A stretch of 64,000 nt of DNA from Sporolituus thermophilus DSM 23256 (GCF_900102435.1 NZ_FNBU01000005.1:1-64000), one strand, 5' to 3'; shown: positions 17,771-27,115, counted from the first letter of the stretch. The notes: generated by a model from the sequence alone, not told the origin. Translations and numbers: made by a program.

Positions 17771-20125
17771 ATGGATACATCAGTATTGACAACTTTGGAG
17801 TTTGTAAAAATTCGCAACATGCTGGCTGAGGCAACGGTTACCAGTATGGGCCGGGAACTGGCTTTGGCCCTTGAGCCTACCGACGATCGAAACGAAGTAG
17901 AGCGCCGGCTACGGGAAACAGGGGAAGCACGAGACATTCTCTTGGCTTCGTCCCAGGTCCCGTTTGGCGGAGCACGTGATATTCGCGCTATTCTTCGCCG
18001 GCTGGAAATCGGGGCGATCCTTGAACCGGAAGAATTACTGGCCATTGGCAGTACACTGTATGCGGCCCGCCGGCTTAAACAATTCTTGCTAGAGGCAAAG
18101 CCGCCAACCGTGCTTTTAGCCGAGAAAGCAGGGCGGATTACCATTTTACGCAATTTGGAAGCAGCCATTGAGAGCACCGTGAGTGAACAAGGGGTAGTGC
18201 GCGACGAAGCGAGTGTGGAACTTACCCGTATTCGCCGGGAGATTAGGGCAGCGCAGCAGCGGGTAAAGGAAAAATTGGATCAAATACTTCATTCCTCCGC
18301 GTATCAAAAATATTTTCAAGAGGCTTTAGTTACCATCAGGGGTGACCGCTATGTCATCCCCATTAAGCAGGAGCATCGTTATCATTTCCCCGGCATTGTT
18401 CACGACCAGTCGGCGAGCGGGGCGACTGTTTTTATCGAACCGATGGCCGTCGTCAACCTCAACAATGACATTAAGCAACTGGTAGCGGCGGAAAAAAATG
18501 AAGTAGAACGCATTCTTGCGTCTTTAAGTTCACAGGTTGCCCGCCATGTCGATGCCATCCGTCAAAATAGCGAAATAGTGGCCGCCCTTGATCTTGCTTT
18601 CGCAAAGGCTAAGTTGGGGCTGGATATGCAAGCCAATATACCGCTATTAAATGATAAAGGCCGAATTTTTCTGCGGCAAGCTCGCCATCCTTTGATTCCT
18701 CGTGATGAAGTTGTACCGATCGACGTAAGATTGGGTGAAGACTTTTCTATTTTGCTTATTACGGGGCCAAATACCGGCGGTAAAACGGTAACCTTAAAAA
18801 CAGTCGGGCTATTTGCCCTTATGACTCAGGCCGGGTTGTTCATTCCTGCCGGTTCAGGCTCGGAAATGCCAGTATTTAGAAACGTTTTTGCCGATATTGG
18901 CGATGAGCAGAGTATTGAACAAAGCCTGAGCACGTTTTCGGCTCATATGACCAATTTGGTGAAAATATTGGCAAAAGTGTCGGCCCATGACCTGGTACTG
19001 GTTGATGAAATCGGCGCAGGTACCGATCCGGGTGAAGGGGCGGCTTTAGCCATGGCCATTCTTGAATATTTACACGGCGCGGGGGCCAGGACGATTGCCA
19101 CCACTCATTACAGTGAACTTAAAACTTTCGCTTACTCCAGACATGGAATTGAGAATGCTAGCGTAGAATTTGATATACATACATTACGTCCTACCTACCG
19201 ACTGCAGATTGGTATTCCCGGCAGCAGCAACGCCTTCGCTATCAGCCGGCGGTTAGGGCTGCCACAGGAACTGATCGATAGGGCCAGACAATTTTTAGAT
19301 AAAGATTATGCCCAATTTGAAAAGATTTTGGCTGCTTTGGAACAAGAAAAGAAAGAATATGGAGAGCGCCGGCGGCGAATGGCGGAGCTAGAAACGGAAG
19401 TAGCCGCCCTGCGCCAGAAATTAGCCCAGGAAGAAGCAGCGCTTTTATTGCGCAGACGGGAAATTATCGATAAGGCGCAGGAAGAGGCGATGAGTATTGT
19501 TCGCCAAGCCAGACGGCAGGCTGAAGAGGTTATTGCCCGTCTTAAGGAACAGTTTTCCGCTGCCAGCGATAAACAGCGACAACAAGCTATCGCGGATGCG
19601 CGGCGGCAATTGCAGCGACAGATGGCTGAGTTGCATCATCCGGAACCTGACGCTGCCGAAAAGACAGCACCTCCCGCGTTACTTGCGCCAGGCTCTACAG
19701 TTTATGTAACAACTTTGCGGCAAAAGGGCTCTGTTTTAGCAATTAAAGACGGGGAGGCGGTTGTTCAATTAGGCGTTTTAAAGGTAAACGTGCCGGTGGC
19801 TGCTTGCCGGATAGTAGAAGAAATGGCGCCGACCGGTCAGGGGCATAAGGGGGTAAGCGTAGACCTGGCTAAAGTTCAAAGTGTTTCTCGGGAAATTGAC
19901 GTCCGCGGTATGACCGTTGCCGAGGCCGAGACAGTATTGGAAAAATACTTGGATGATGCTTTGCTTGCCGGTTTAAGTGAAGTAAACGTGATTCACGGTA
20001 AAGGTACAGGCGCGTTACGCAAGGGAGTTCGCGCATATCTTAAAGACCATCCGCATGTAGTTGAGATACGCATCGGTGAGCTTAGTGAAGGCGGGGACGG
20101 AGTAACGGTTGTTAAATTAAAGTAA
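17771..20125 (+). CDS. mutS2: Endonuclease MutS2
   Basis: A 784-residue MutS2, which acts on recombination intermediates or collided ribosomes rather than in mismatch repair. Order: core/clamp region, ATPase domain with Walker A GPNTGGKTVTLKT near 332-344 and Walker B LVLVDEIGAGTDPGEG near 406, a long charged coiled coil (about 520-620), a KOW-like segment and a C-terminal Smr nuclease domain (about 708-784) with DVRGMTVAEAE and HGKGTGALRKGV. The frame is open from 17711 inside the U32 gene; ATG 17771 follows GGAGAAGG. Complete, in the usual zapA-U32-mutS2 context. Confidence 0.96.
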   Translation: MDTSVLTTLEFVKIRNMLAEATVTSMGRELALALEPTDDRNEVERRLRETGEARDILLASSQVPFGGARDIRAILRRLEIGAILEPEELLAIGSTLYAARRLKQFLLEAKPPTVLLAEKAGRITILRNLEAAIESTVSEQGVVRDEASVELTRIRREIRAAQQRVKEKLDQILHSSAYQKYFQEALVTIRGDRYVIPIKQEHRYHFPGIVHDQSASGATVFIEPMAVVNLNNDIKQLVAAEKNEVERILASLSSQVARHVDAIRQNSEIVAALDLAFAKAKLGLDMQANIPLLNDKGRIFLRQARHPLIPRDEVVPIDVRLGEDFSILLITGPNTGGKTVTLKTVGLFALMTQAGLFIPAGSGSEMPVFRNVFADIGDEQSIEQSLSTFSAHMTNLVKILAKVSAHDLVLVDEIGAGTDPGEGAALAMAILEYLHGAGARTIATTHYSELKTFAYSRHGIENASVEFDIHTLRPTYRLQIGIPGSSNAFAISRRLGLPQELIDRARQFLDKDYAQFEKILAALEQEKKEYGERRRRMAELETEVAALRQKLAQEEAALLLRRREIIDKAQEEAMSIVRQARRQAEEVIARLKEQFSAASDKQRQQAIADARRQLQRQMAELHHPEPDAAEKTAPPALLAPGSTVYVTTLRQKGSVLAIKDGEAVVQLGVLKVNVPVAACRIVEEMAPTGQGHKGVSVDLAKVQSVSREIDVRGMTVAEAETVLEKYLDDALLAGLSEVNVIHGKGTGALRKGVRAYLKDHPHVVEIRIGELSEGGDGVTVVKLK

Positions 20126-20146
20126 AGTAATATGGAGGAGAGGCAG

Positions 20147-20680
20147 ATGATAACTAAATATCGGGAGATTGAGGAACGCGCTATCGAGTATGTTGCCGAC
20201 CTGATGTGCGTGGCGGCTAGGACAGCGCCAAAAGCCAAAGGTGTGGACAATCTGGTTGCTATGGTGGTAAAAGGGCGGGTGAAAGACCAGTTGGCGGAAG
20301 AAATGCGCCGGATTGCCAAGACGACCGGTGCGCATTTTTTTGAAAGGGATGCTATTTGTTTAGACAAGGCTGCACTGGTTGTACTTCTCGGACAAAAAGT
20401 GAAACCTTTGGGAGTACCTGCTTGCGGTTATTGCGGTTTTGCCAACTGTGCCGAAAACGAAAAAAACAATGGCCTTTGTGCTATCAGTATAGGCGATTTA
20501 GGTATTGCTATTGGCTCGGCCGTAAGCGTCGCGGCCCAGCATCATGTCGATAACCGCGTTATGTTTAGCATCGGCCGGGCAGCTCTCAATCTGGATATTT
20601 TTGAAGAAGACGTTGTAAAAATTGCCTATGGTATTCCCCTAAGCATTTCCGGAAAAAGCCCCTTTTTTGACAGAACATAA
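20147..20680 (+). CDS. DUF2148 ferredoxin-like domain protein
   Basis: A 177-residue protein of the DUF2148 family, described as ferredoxin-domain-containing, function unknown. The cysteine cluster CGYCGFANC with a later Cys (NGLCAIS) suggests an Fe-S or metal site. N-terminal part MITKYREIEERAIEYVADLM and ARTAPKAKGVDNL is family-typical. The ORF opens at ATG 20132, but GGAGGAG there is the ribosome site of ATG 20147. It follows mutS2 by 21 nt and is closed by a strong terminator. Confidence 0.82.
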   Translation: MITKYREIEERAIEYVADLMCVAARTAPKAKGVDNLVAMVVKGRVKDQLAEEMRRIAKTTGAHFFERDAICLDKAALVVLLGQKVKPLGVPACGYCGFANCAENEKNNGLCAISIGDLGIAIGSAVSVAAQHHVDNRVMFSIGRAALNLDIFEEDVVKIAYGIPLSISGKSPFFDRT

Positions 20681-20713
20681 AAAACTGAGGTGTATTCGCA
20701 CCTCAGTTTTTTT
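20681..20713. terminator. Bidirectional terminator
   Basis: Perfect 12-bp stem AAAACTGAGGTG / CACCTCAGTTTT with loop TATTCG; A and T runs on both sides allow it to end the DUF2148 gene on + and the unknown gene on -. Confidence 0.9.
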
Positions 20714-20718
20714 ATGAC

Positions 20719-21273
20719 TTAAAAATGATTTTTCCAGTTTAAATAGCGGCTACCGTCTTTTTTTTCCGAGTCCTGATCGGTGATATTTCTGACGTGACCT
20801 TCGTTATCCGTCTCTGCTGTCGTTATCGTGGCGGCTGGCGTATTCTTTTTCGGTTCCGTATTTATTACTTCCTTTTCACTTTTTTCCTGTTTCTCGTTTT
20901 TCCCTTCGTGTTTTTCGCCACTGCTTAAACTGCTTAGCAGTCCAAGGACAGCAGCAATATTGGCCGGGGTTAATTTTGATTTAAGTTGTGAATTATTTAA
21001 TAGAGGCAGAAGTGTAGAGAGGGCATCTGCAGGCGCGCTGCCGCCACTAGATTTGCCTAGCTCGCCAAGTAACTTTTGCACGGGATTACCCGCCGAAGGC
21101 GGTAACGCAACCACGGTTGTGGTTTGGTGGCGGTTTAGGATAAGGAAAAGGCAGATTAGAGCCAAAATATCCATAACTGCACCATAGCTTGCGCTGCCTT
21201 GAACCGCGGCATCAAGCATACGGATGATCGAGGGGAGAAGGGTCATGGGCTTATCAGAATTGTCATTTGCCAT
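20719..21273 (-). CDS. Unknown protein with one membrane segment and charged low-complexity tail
   Basis: A 184-residue protein not recognised as any named family. It has one hydrophobic stretch at about 32-46 (GAVMDILALICLFLILN), a Leu/Ser-rich middle (ALSTLLPLLNNSQLKSKL, NIAAVLGLLSSLSSG) and a Lys/Glu-rich disordered tail. The middle resembles the repeated short helices seen in small Firmicute spore-envelope-associated proteins, but that is weak. It lies 12 nt downstream of the YbaB-family gene, so the two form a minus-strand operon divergent from the 21756 gene. Confidence 0.7.
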   Translation of the reverse strand: MANDNSDKPMTLLPSIIRMLDAAVQGSASYGAVMDILALICLFLILNRHQTTTVVALPPSAGNPVQKLLGELGKSSGGSAPADALSTLLPLLNNSQLKSKLTPANIAAVLGLLSSLSSGEKHEGKNEKQEKSEKEVINTEPKKNTPAATITTAETDNEGHVRNITDQDSEKKDGSRYLNWKNHF

Positions 21274-21285
21274 TCTGATGCCCCC

Positions 21286-21606
21286 TCAAAATAGTCCCGG
21301 AATTTTCGGCAAATTTAACTCGGTTGCCAATTTATTCATGGCAGTCTGATTAAGATCGCGCGATTTTGCCAGGGCATTATTTATGGTGGCCACAAGCAAA
21401 TCTTGAAGGAGAGCTGCATTATCCGGCGACAAATACTTGGCGTTCAATTCAATGGATATAATATCTTGCTGGCCGTTTATGACAACTCTTATTACATCCC
21501 CGCTTGAAACTTCAATCCGTTCATTTTTCAAGTTTTCCTGGACATTCTCGACATTTTGTTGAATTTTTTTCACCATTTCCATAATGTTTCCCAGGTTTTC
21601 CAGCAT
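21286..21606 (-). CDS. YbaB/EbfC-family nucleoid-associated protein
   Basis: A 106-residue protein beginning MLENLGNIMEMVKKIQQNVE; helix, three beta strands (GDVIRVVINGQQDIISIELN) and helix (LLQDLLVATINNALAKSRD) match YbaB, a dimeric DNA-binding protein. It is not next to dnaX/recR as the housekeeping ybaB normally is, so this may be a second, diverged copy. The upstream in-frame ATG (21621) contains the ribosome site GGAGGTGA, so ATG 21606 is used. Confidence 0.78.
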   Translation of the reverse strand: MLENLGNIMEMVKKIQQNVENVQENLKNERIEVSSGDVIRVVINGQQDIISIELNAKYLSPDNAALLQDLLVATINNALAKSRDLNQTAMNKLATELNLPKIPGLF

Positions 21607-21755
21607 AAACTTCACCTCCATAAATTTTAAACTTAAGTTAATCTATTCGTTTATTAGAAATTTAATGTATGTCTTTTCTATTCCTCGAGACCGATGCAGG
21701 TCGCTAGTCATATATTAGATTAGAAATAAATTATGACTTTAAGGGGTGACATAAA

Positions 21756-22079
21756 ATGGCCTTTGGGTTGCATAAGAAAAAACGGCGGGAACGTACTGCC
21801 GCCAGTGGCGAAACGGCAGCAGGAAAGGCGAAACAGGCAAAGCCGGTAACGCCGGTTCGTTTGCTTAGAAAAGTATTAAATAACCCCAATTCTGGTTCTC
21901 AATTGTTAGTAATTTTACTTACTCTGATGTCTGACAATGTAAATATGGACAGAAGAATAAGCAGTATGACTACTTCGATAGATAAAATCAGGAACGTAAC
22001 CGAACTCATGAATACTACCTTGCAATCTTTAAAAACGGCAGCGGAAGTGCCAAATCATGTTAGAAAACTATTGAAGTGA
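21756..22079 (+). CDS. Unknown basic protein with C-terminal helix
   Basis: A 107-residue protein of unrecognised family. The first 40 residues are Lys/Arg/Ala rich and probably disordered (HKKKRRERTAASGETAAGKA); a hydrophobic patch LLVILLTLMSD at about 51-61 follows; the rest is amphipathic helix with hydroxyl residues. AAGGGG precedes the ATG. It is divergent from the YbaB-like operon and followed by the two tiny membrane peptides, so it may belong with them. Confidence 0.65.
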   Translation: MAFGLHKKKRRERTAASGETAAGKAKQAKPVTPVRLLRKVLNNPNSGSQLLVILLTLMSDNVNMDRRISSMTTSIDKIRNVTELMNTTLQSLKTAAEVPNHVRKLLK

Positions 22080-22206
22080 GAAAACGTTCTCGCAAAATGT
22101 GAGGCGCCTTGGTGTAACACTTCTCCTGCTAACTCCATATATTGAAATTAGAAAGAGGGCACCACAAATAGCCCTCCCCAAATGATACATTTAAGGAGGT
22201 TATATT

Positions 22207-22311
22207 ATGGCAAGAGGTTGCGGATTTGGCCATGGTGGGTTTGTCTGGATTATCATTATAATTATTCTACTGTTATTCTTCTTTGAAGACGACTGTGACA
22301 GCAGTTTATAA
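22207..22311 (+). CDS. Tiny Gly/Cys membrane peptide, copy 1 (34 aa)
   Basis: ATG 22207 to TAA 22309-22311 encodes 34 residues: MARGCGFGHGGFVW, an uninterrupted hydrophobic run of Ile/Leu/Phe (about 12-26), then FEDDCDSSL. A full ribosome site AAGGAGGT at 22193-22200 lies 6 nt upstream. It is a paralog of the peptide at 22449. The Gly-rich head, single membrane helix and acidic Cys-bearing tail resemble small YjcZ-type spore/membrane peptides, but no function is known. It is too short for ordinary gene calling. Confidence 0.7.
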   Translation: MARGCGFGHGGFVWIIIIIILLLFFFEDDCDSSL

Positions 22312-22324
22312 TCTCTAGCCCCTA

Positions 22325-22351
22325 AGGAACACGCACATCGTGTTCCTGAAT
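22325..22351 (+). terminator. Terminator-like hairpin after peptide 1
   Basis: 9-bp stem AGGAACACG / CGTGTTCCT with loop CACAT (22325-22347), followed by GAATTTT; weak T tract. Confidence 0.6.
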
Positions 22352-22448
22352 TTTATAAGGGTTAGAGACCTTCAAAGTAGAAACATATGTTTTAAGGATT
22401 ATCGCTAAATCATTTTTCACCTAAAGTTAAGGAAAGGAGGAAAAGTTT

Positions 22449-22559
22449 ATGGGTTTCGGGCGTTGTGGCTTTGGTAATAGTAGCTGGGTGATTATTCTCA
22501 TTATTATAATCCTGCTACTGTTCTTCTTTGTCGATGAAGATTCGTGTACTTCTATTTAG
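22449..22559 (+). CDS. Tiny Gly/Cys membrane peptide, copy 2 (36 aa)
   Basis: ATG 22449 to TAG 22557-22559 encodes 36 residues: MGFGRCGFGNSSWV, a hydrophobic Ile/Leu run into LLLFFFV, then DEDSCTSI. AAAGGAGG at 22433-22440 lies 8 nt upstream. Same architecture as copy 1 (Cys in the Gly-rich head, a Trp before the membrane span, LLLFFF at its end, acidic tail with one Cys), so the pair arose by duplication. Function unknown. Confidence 0.7.
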   Translation: MGFGRCGFGNSSWVIILIIIILLLFFFVDEDSCTSI

Positions 22560-22653
22560 CAATCTAGTTTGCCTAAAAAACTTTTGGGGACAAATTCTTC
22601 ACCGTATTTGACTACAGCGTATCTACTGAATATATATGCGGGCATACAAAAAA

Positions 22654-22680
22654 ACACGCGAGAAATTCGCGTGTTTTTTT
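22654..22680. terminator. Bidirectional terminator between peptide 2 and the PBP gene
   Basis: Stem AACACGCGA / TCGCGTGTT with A run before and T run after (22654-22680); 4 nt from the PBP stop codon. Confidence 0.85.
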
Positions 22681-22684
22681 GATG

Positions 22685-24859
22685 TTACGGCCCGCCTTTT
22701 TTAGGCTCCGGTTTGGGCGGCGGCGGGGTAGCCGGGGTAGTAGGCGCAGTGACCGGTTTATCTTGTCGGGCAGGCGGAGGGGGTACTGACTTATCACCGG
22801 TCTTGCTATCAGCCTGTTCGGCTGGTTTTTTATCTTTTTCATCTTTGTTATCGGGGTTATTGGGTTTATTGGCGGCTGGGCTAGGTTGGGTCGGCTGCGT
22901 GCCTTCGATAAAGATTTCCTTGCGGCTTTCTTTATTATTCGGATCGGTAACCAGCAGTCCGTCTTTATTCGATATCGTAGCGGTCACAATGCCTTGAGGC
23001 GCCACAAAGTCCCGTACCGGATATTTAGCTAGGGCGCTGCTCATGAAAGTACGCCAAATACTGGCTGGGATGGAGCCTCCGGTTATGCCCCCTAGATACC
23101 CGTCATTGTCGTAACCCATCCAGACGGCAGCGACCAGGTCAGGGGTATAGCCCACGAACCAGGCATCCTTGTAGTCGCTGGTTGTCCCCGTTTTGCCCGC
23201 GGCCGGGCGGCCGATATTGGCTCCCGTACCGGTGCCATGAGTGATTACTCCGCGCAGCATGTCTGTCAAAAGATAAGCAGTGCGTTCGTTAACGACAATC
23301 TTTTCGCGGCGAGTATGTTGTTCAAGAACTTTGCCATTGCGGTCAACAACTTTAATAATGGCGACAGGCTCCACCCGAATACCGTGGTTGGCCAGCACAC
23401 CGTAAGCGCTCGCAATTTCCAGCGGCGTTACGCCACGGGTAAGACCGCCTAAGGCCATTGCCAAATTGCGGTCATTAGTATTGCCATGCAAGACTAATGT
23501 AGAAATCCCCATCTGCTGGGCATAATATAGAGGTTTATCCACGCCAACTTGGTGCGCGATTTTGACGGCTACCACGTTGAGTGATTGCTCCAGGGCGGTA
23601 CGCAGCGAAACAGGTCCGCGAAACTTGCCGTCATAGTTTACAGGAGACCAACTGCCGAAAGAAACAGGGCTATCATCTATAATCGAAGCAGCTGTAAAGC
23701 CATTTTCGAGGGCTGCTAGGTATACAAAAGGTTTAAAAGCCGAACCGGGCTGACGTTCCGCCATAACGGCCCGGTTAAATTGGTCGTTGCCCCTGCCGCC
23801 AACCATTGCTTTGATGTATCCTGTGTGCGGATCTATCGCCACCAGCGCTCCCTGGGGCTGTTTAATCCCGTTTTTATCCGTGTATGCAGTAGGGAGTTGG
23901 GCCATGGCCCGCTCAGCGGCTTGCTGCATATCCAGATCGAGGCTGGTATAAATTTTTAACCCGTCTTTATATACGGCATCGGCACCATATTTATCAATTA
24001 ATTGCTGGACAACATAGTCGACAAAATAGGATGCGGTTGGCCGGTCTTTTGCAGAAGGTGATACTAATTTAATTTCTTCTTTCTTCGCCTTTTCCTCAGT
24101 GGCTTCGTCAATGTATCCATACTTGACCATCTGGTTGAGGACAGTGAGTTGCCGTTCTTTTGCCGCCTTAAAGTTATTTGTCGGCGAGTAATAATTAGGG
24201 CTTTTCGGAATACCGGCCAACATGGCGCATTCCGCTAAAGAAAGGTTCTCAACATTCTTCCCAAAATATACCTGCGCAGCGGCTTGTACGCCGTAAGCTC
24301 CCTGTCCAAAATAAATCTGGTTAAGGTACATTTCCAAAATCTCAGTTTTACTGTATTGCCGCTCAATTTGTAAGGCAAGTACGGCTTCCTGGATTTTCCG
24401 CTTGAGGGTACGTTCCTGTGACAGAAGGGCATTTTTGGCCAACTGTTGAGTTATTGTGCTGCCGCCTTCCGATACGCCCCTATCGGTAATATTCGCCCAA
24501 ATGGCCCGCAAAATTCCCCGGGGATCAATGCCAATGTGCTGGTAAAACCGGGCATCTTCGGCGGCGATGAAAGCGTTCTGCAAGTCTTTAGGTATTTTAT
24601 TAATAGATACGGGAAGACGGTTCTCGACAGAGTGGATAGTCGTGATCAATTTTCCGTTGCTGTCGAAAACCTGCGACGATGCGGCAGGACGAATTTCCCC
24701 TTTCAGGCTTGGCATGGTATGAATACTAGCCGTTACAAAGCCTAGTCCTGCGCCCGCTACCAAGACAGCAAAAACAATCAGTGCAATGGCGATCAGCCTT
24801 CCAATTTTGCCGCGGCGGCGTCGGTCGTACTGACCCTGCTCGTTATGCTTTTTACTCAT
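22685..24859 (-). CDS. Class A penicillin-binding protein (PBP1A family)
   Basis: A 724-residue bifunctional peptidoglycan synthase. A cytosolic basic N-terminus and one membrane anchor (about 20-45) lead to a GT51 glycosyltransferase domain with catalytic Glu101 in EDARFYQHIG and GGSTITQQLAKN (131-142). The transpeptidase domain has S372-x-x-K375 (GSAFKPF), S425-L-N427 and K555-T-G557. From about 655 the tail is Pro/Lys-rich low complexity ending PPPPKPEPKKGGP, which is unlikely to fold. Single gene on the minus strand, divergent from tyrS. Confidence 0.95.
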   Translation of the reverse strand: MSKKHNEQGQYDRRRRGKIGRLIAIALIVFAVLVAGAGLGFVTASIHTMPSLKGEIRPAASSQVFDSNGKLITTIHSVENRLPVSINKIPKDLQNAFIAAEDARFYQHIGIDPRGILRAIWANITDRGVSEGGSTITQQLAKNALLSQERTLKRKIQEAVLALQIERQYSKTEILEMYLNQIYFGQGAYGVQAAAQVYFGKNVENLSLAECAMLAGIPKSPNYYSPTNNFKAAKERQLTVLNQMVKYGYIDEATEEKAKKEEIKLVSPSAKDRPTASYFVDYVVQQLIDKYGADAVYKDGLKIYTSLDLDMQQAAERAMAQLPTAYTDKNGIKQPQGALVAIDPHTGYIKAMVGGRGNDQFNRAVMAERQPGSAFKPFVYLAALENGFTAASIIDDSPVSFGSWSPVNYDGKFRGPVSLRTALEQSLNVVAVKIAHQVGVDKPLYYAQQMGISTLVLHGNTNDRNLAMALGGLTRGVTPLEIASAYGVLANHGIRVEPVAIIKVVDRNGKVLEQHTRREKIVVNERTAYLLTDMLRGVITHGTGTGANIGRPAAGKTGTTSDYKDAWFVGYTPDLVAAVWMGYDNDGYLGGITGGSIPASIWRTFMSSALAKYPVRDFVAPQGIVTATISNKDGLLVTDPNNKESRKEIFIEGTQPTQPSPAANKPNNPDNKDEKDKKPAEQADSKTGDKSVPPPPARQDKPVTAPTTPATPPPPKPEPKKGGP

Positions 24860-24890
24860 AATGCCTCCTTAACTTGCCAGCATACAAATT

Positions 24891-24899
24891 ATTATATCA
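24891..24899 (-). promoter_or_regulatory. Possible extended -10 promoter of the PBP gene
   Basis: On the minus strand, TGATATAAT reads from 24899 to 24891 (extended -10), about 30 nt before the start codon. No good -35. Confidence 0.4.
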
Positions 24900-24930
24900 T
24901 AAACAGCACCTTAAGCATAATTAGGCTAAT

Positions 24931-24959
24931 TTGCAAATTCCTAAATGTTATGTTATAAT
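24931..24959 (+). promoter_or_regulatory. Promoter of tyrS
   Basis: TTGCAA (24931-24936), 17-bp spacer, TATAAT (24954-24959) preceded by TGT. The leader of about 55 nt is too short for a T-box. Confidence 0.85.
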
Positions 24960-25022
24960 GCGGCTGGATGATACCCAAAATAAGGTAAAAAATGTCCATT
25001 TTGGCGTTTTGGGAGGAAGGAT

Positions 25023-26240
25023 ATGCTACCTGTTGAACAACAGTTAAGAATAATTAAACGCGGTGTCGCCGAAATCCTGCCAGAACCGCTGCTGGTAGAA
25101 AAACTGAAGCGGTCTGTTAGTACGGGCATACCTCTTAGGGTAAAGCTTGGGTTAGACCCTACCGCACCGGATATTCATCTTGGACATACGGTGGTGCTCC
25201 GCAAGCTCAAGCAGTTTCAGGACTTGGGGCACCACGTTATTATTATCATCGGCGATTTTACCGGTCGAATTGGTGACCCGACCGGCAAATCGGAGACTCG
25301 TAAACAGCTTACCGAAGAAGAAATCCGCATTAACGCCCGCACTTACGAGGAGCAAATTTTCCGGATTCTTGACAAAGAAAAAACAGAAGTAGTGTTTAAC
25401 AGCTCTTGGCTAGCGCCGCTTTCATTTGCCGACGTTATAAAACTGGCCGCACAATATACCGTTGCCCGGATGCTGGAAAGGGAGGATTTTTCCAAGCGGT
25501 TTAAAGAGGGGCGGCCGATCAGTATTCATGAGTTCTTTTATCCTCTTATGCAGGGTTATGACTCAGTAGCGCTAAAGGCGGACATTGAGTTTGGCGGCAC
25601 CGACCAAAAATTTAACCTGCTGATGGGGCGGCACTTGCAGGAACAGTTTGGCCAGGAACCGCAGGTGGCGATTATGATGCCTATCTTGGAAGGGCTTGAC
25701 GGCGTCAACAAAATGAGCAAAAGTCTGGGTAATTATATTGGTATCAATGAACCGCCCGGTGAAATTTACGGGAAAGCGATGTCCATCCCAGATGACCTGA
25801 TGGTTCGTTATTTCGAATTGGTTACCGATGTAAGCCTGGAGGAATTGGAAGCTATTCGGCATGGCCTGAAGACCGGCGAGCTTCACCCACGCGACGCCAA
25901 GATGCGTTTGGCCCATACGCTGGTTCGGCTATATCATGGTGTAGAAGCGGCAGATAATGCCCAAGCGGAATTTATTCGCGTTTTTCAGCAGCGGGACATT
26001 CCTACGGATATGCCGGAGATCAGCTTGCCGGCCAGTGATGCTCCCGTGTGGCTGCCCAAGCTGCTTGTCCAACTTGGTCTGGCAGGCAGCAACAGTGAAG
26101 CCAAGCGTGCCATTCAGCAGGGAGCAGTTAAGATTAACGGCGAGAAAATTACCAATGTGGATGAAGAAGTGTTCCTTGTTGATGGTTTGGTGGCTCAAGT
26201 GGGCAGACGAAAATTTGCCAAGATCGTTTTAGTAAAATAG
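25023..26240 (+). CDS. tyrS: Tyrosyl-tRNA synthetase
   Basis: A 405-residue class I synthetase of the TyrRZ-like long form. The HIGH motif is H52-L-G-H55 ([11 protein letters not shown]) and the KMSKS motif is at 230-234 ([10 protein letters not shown]). A C-terminal S4 RNA-binding domain (about 340-405, containing [19 protein letters not shown]) binds the tRNA. GGAGGAAGG precedes the ATG. Unlike thrS, pheS and glyQ in this window it has no T-box; it is a single-gene transcription unit with a strong terminator. Confidence 0.97.
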   Translation: MLPVEQQLRIIKRGVAEILPEPLLVEKLKRSVSTGIPLRVKLGLDPTAPDIHLGHTVVLRKLKQFQDLGHHVIIIIGDFTGRIGDPTGKSETRKQLTEEEIRINARTYEEQIFRILDKEKTEVVFNSSWLAPLSFADVIKLAAQYTVARMLEREDFSKRFKEGRPISIHEFFYPLMQGYDSVALKADIEFGGTDQKFNLLMGRHLQEQFGQEPQVAIMMPILEGLDGVNKMSKSLGNYIGINEPPGEIYGKAMSIPDDLMVRYFELVTDVSLEELEAIRHGLKTGELHPRDAKMRLAHTLVRLYHGVEAADNAQAEFIRVFQQRDIPTDMPEISLPASDAPVWLPKLLVQLGLAGSNSEAKRAIQQGAVKINGEKITNVDEEVFLVDGLVAQVGRRKFAKIVLVK

Positions 26241-26251
26241 ATTTTTTAGAG

Positions 26252-26289
26252 AAAAAGGCTAGACCGGTGATGCGGTCTAGCCTTTTTCT
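26252..26289. terminator. Bidirectional terminator after tyrS
   Basis: 15-bp stem AAAAAGGCTAGACCG (26252-26266) / CGGTCTAGCCTTTTT (26273-26287), loop GTGATG. Serves tyrS (+) and the DUF1445 gene (-). Confidence 0.93.
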
Positions 26290-26292
26290 TTT

Positions 26293-27081
26293 TTAGAAGA
26301 GAGCGAGGTCTTCGTCGCGGATGTCACAGATGAACATATGACCGGGAGCATGCGTAATCATTAATTCAGGCTTGACTGTCATGGCTACGGCCTGAGGGGT
26401 AACACCACACGCCCAGAATACAGGAACTTCTCCGGGCTTTATGGTTACGGCATCGCCGAAATCGGGTTTACTAAGATCTTTAATCCCTATGGCCGCCGGA
26501 TCGCCAATATGGACGGGAGCGCCATGCACGGCGGGAAACCGTGATGTCACCTGCACGGCTTTGACTACCTGCTCCTGCGGGATGGGGCGCATGCTAACCA
26601 CCATGGGGCCGCGGAATACTCCCGCCGGTATGCACTGTTTATTAGTAATATACATGGGAACATTACAGTTTTCTTCAATATGCCGGACGGGTATTCCGGC
26701 ATCCAACAGCCCAGCTTCAAACGTAAAACTGCAGCCTAGCAGAAAAGCGACAAGGTCTTGAGTCCAATATTTCTCGAGATCCAAGACTTCTTCAACAAGC
26801 TGGCCTTTTACATAGATCCGGTATTTGGGGATGTCGTAGCGCAAATCGGAACCGGGTGCAACCAATGCCGGTTCAGGCGAACCCACTTCAGTGACATCGA
26901 GGATGGGACAAGGTTTGGGATTGCGCTGGGCAAAAAGGAGAAAATCAAAGGCCAGGTCTTTGGGAAGAACGACTAGATTAGCCTGAGCGTATCCTTTGGC
27001 CATGCCGGAAGTAGGCTGGACTAACTTGTTTTGCCTGATAAGGGCCTTAACGGCTTTAGGAAGCATCTGTGACAAATCCAA
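26293..27081 (-). CDS. ycsI: DUF1445/YcsI-family putative hydro-lyase
   Basis: A 262-residue protein of the DUF1445 family (B. subtilis YcsI), often called a putative hydro-lyase; mammalian relatives include D-glutamate cyclase, which makes 5-oxo-D-proline. Family motifs: [16 protein letters not shown] near the N-terminus, [36 protein letters not shown], and [10 protein letters not shown] near the C-terminus. TTG 27081 has AAAGGTGA 5 nt upstream; GTG 27090 would abut its site. It faces away from, but lies beside, the 5-oxoprolinase genes, as ycsI does in Bacillus; a role in 5-oxoproline or glutamate metabolism is inferred. Confidence 0.85.
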   Translation of the reverse strand: MDLSQMLPKAVKALIRQNKLVQPTSGMAKGYAQANLVVLPKDLAFDFLLFAQRNPKPCPILDVTEVGSPEPALVAPGSDLRYDIPKYRIYVKGQLVEEVLDLEKYWTQDLVAFLLGCSFTFEAGLLDAGIPVRHIEENCNVPMYITNKQCIPAGVFRGPMVVSMRPIPQEQVVKAVQVTSRFPAVHGAPVHIGDPAAIGIKDLSKPDFGDAVTIKPGEVPVFWACGVTPQAVAMTVKPELMITHAPGHMFICDIRDEDLALF

Positions 27082-27115
27082 ACAAATCACCTTTCCTATT
27101 AGAAAATTTATCTAT

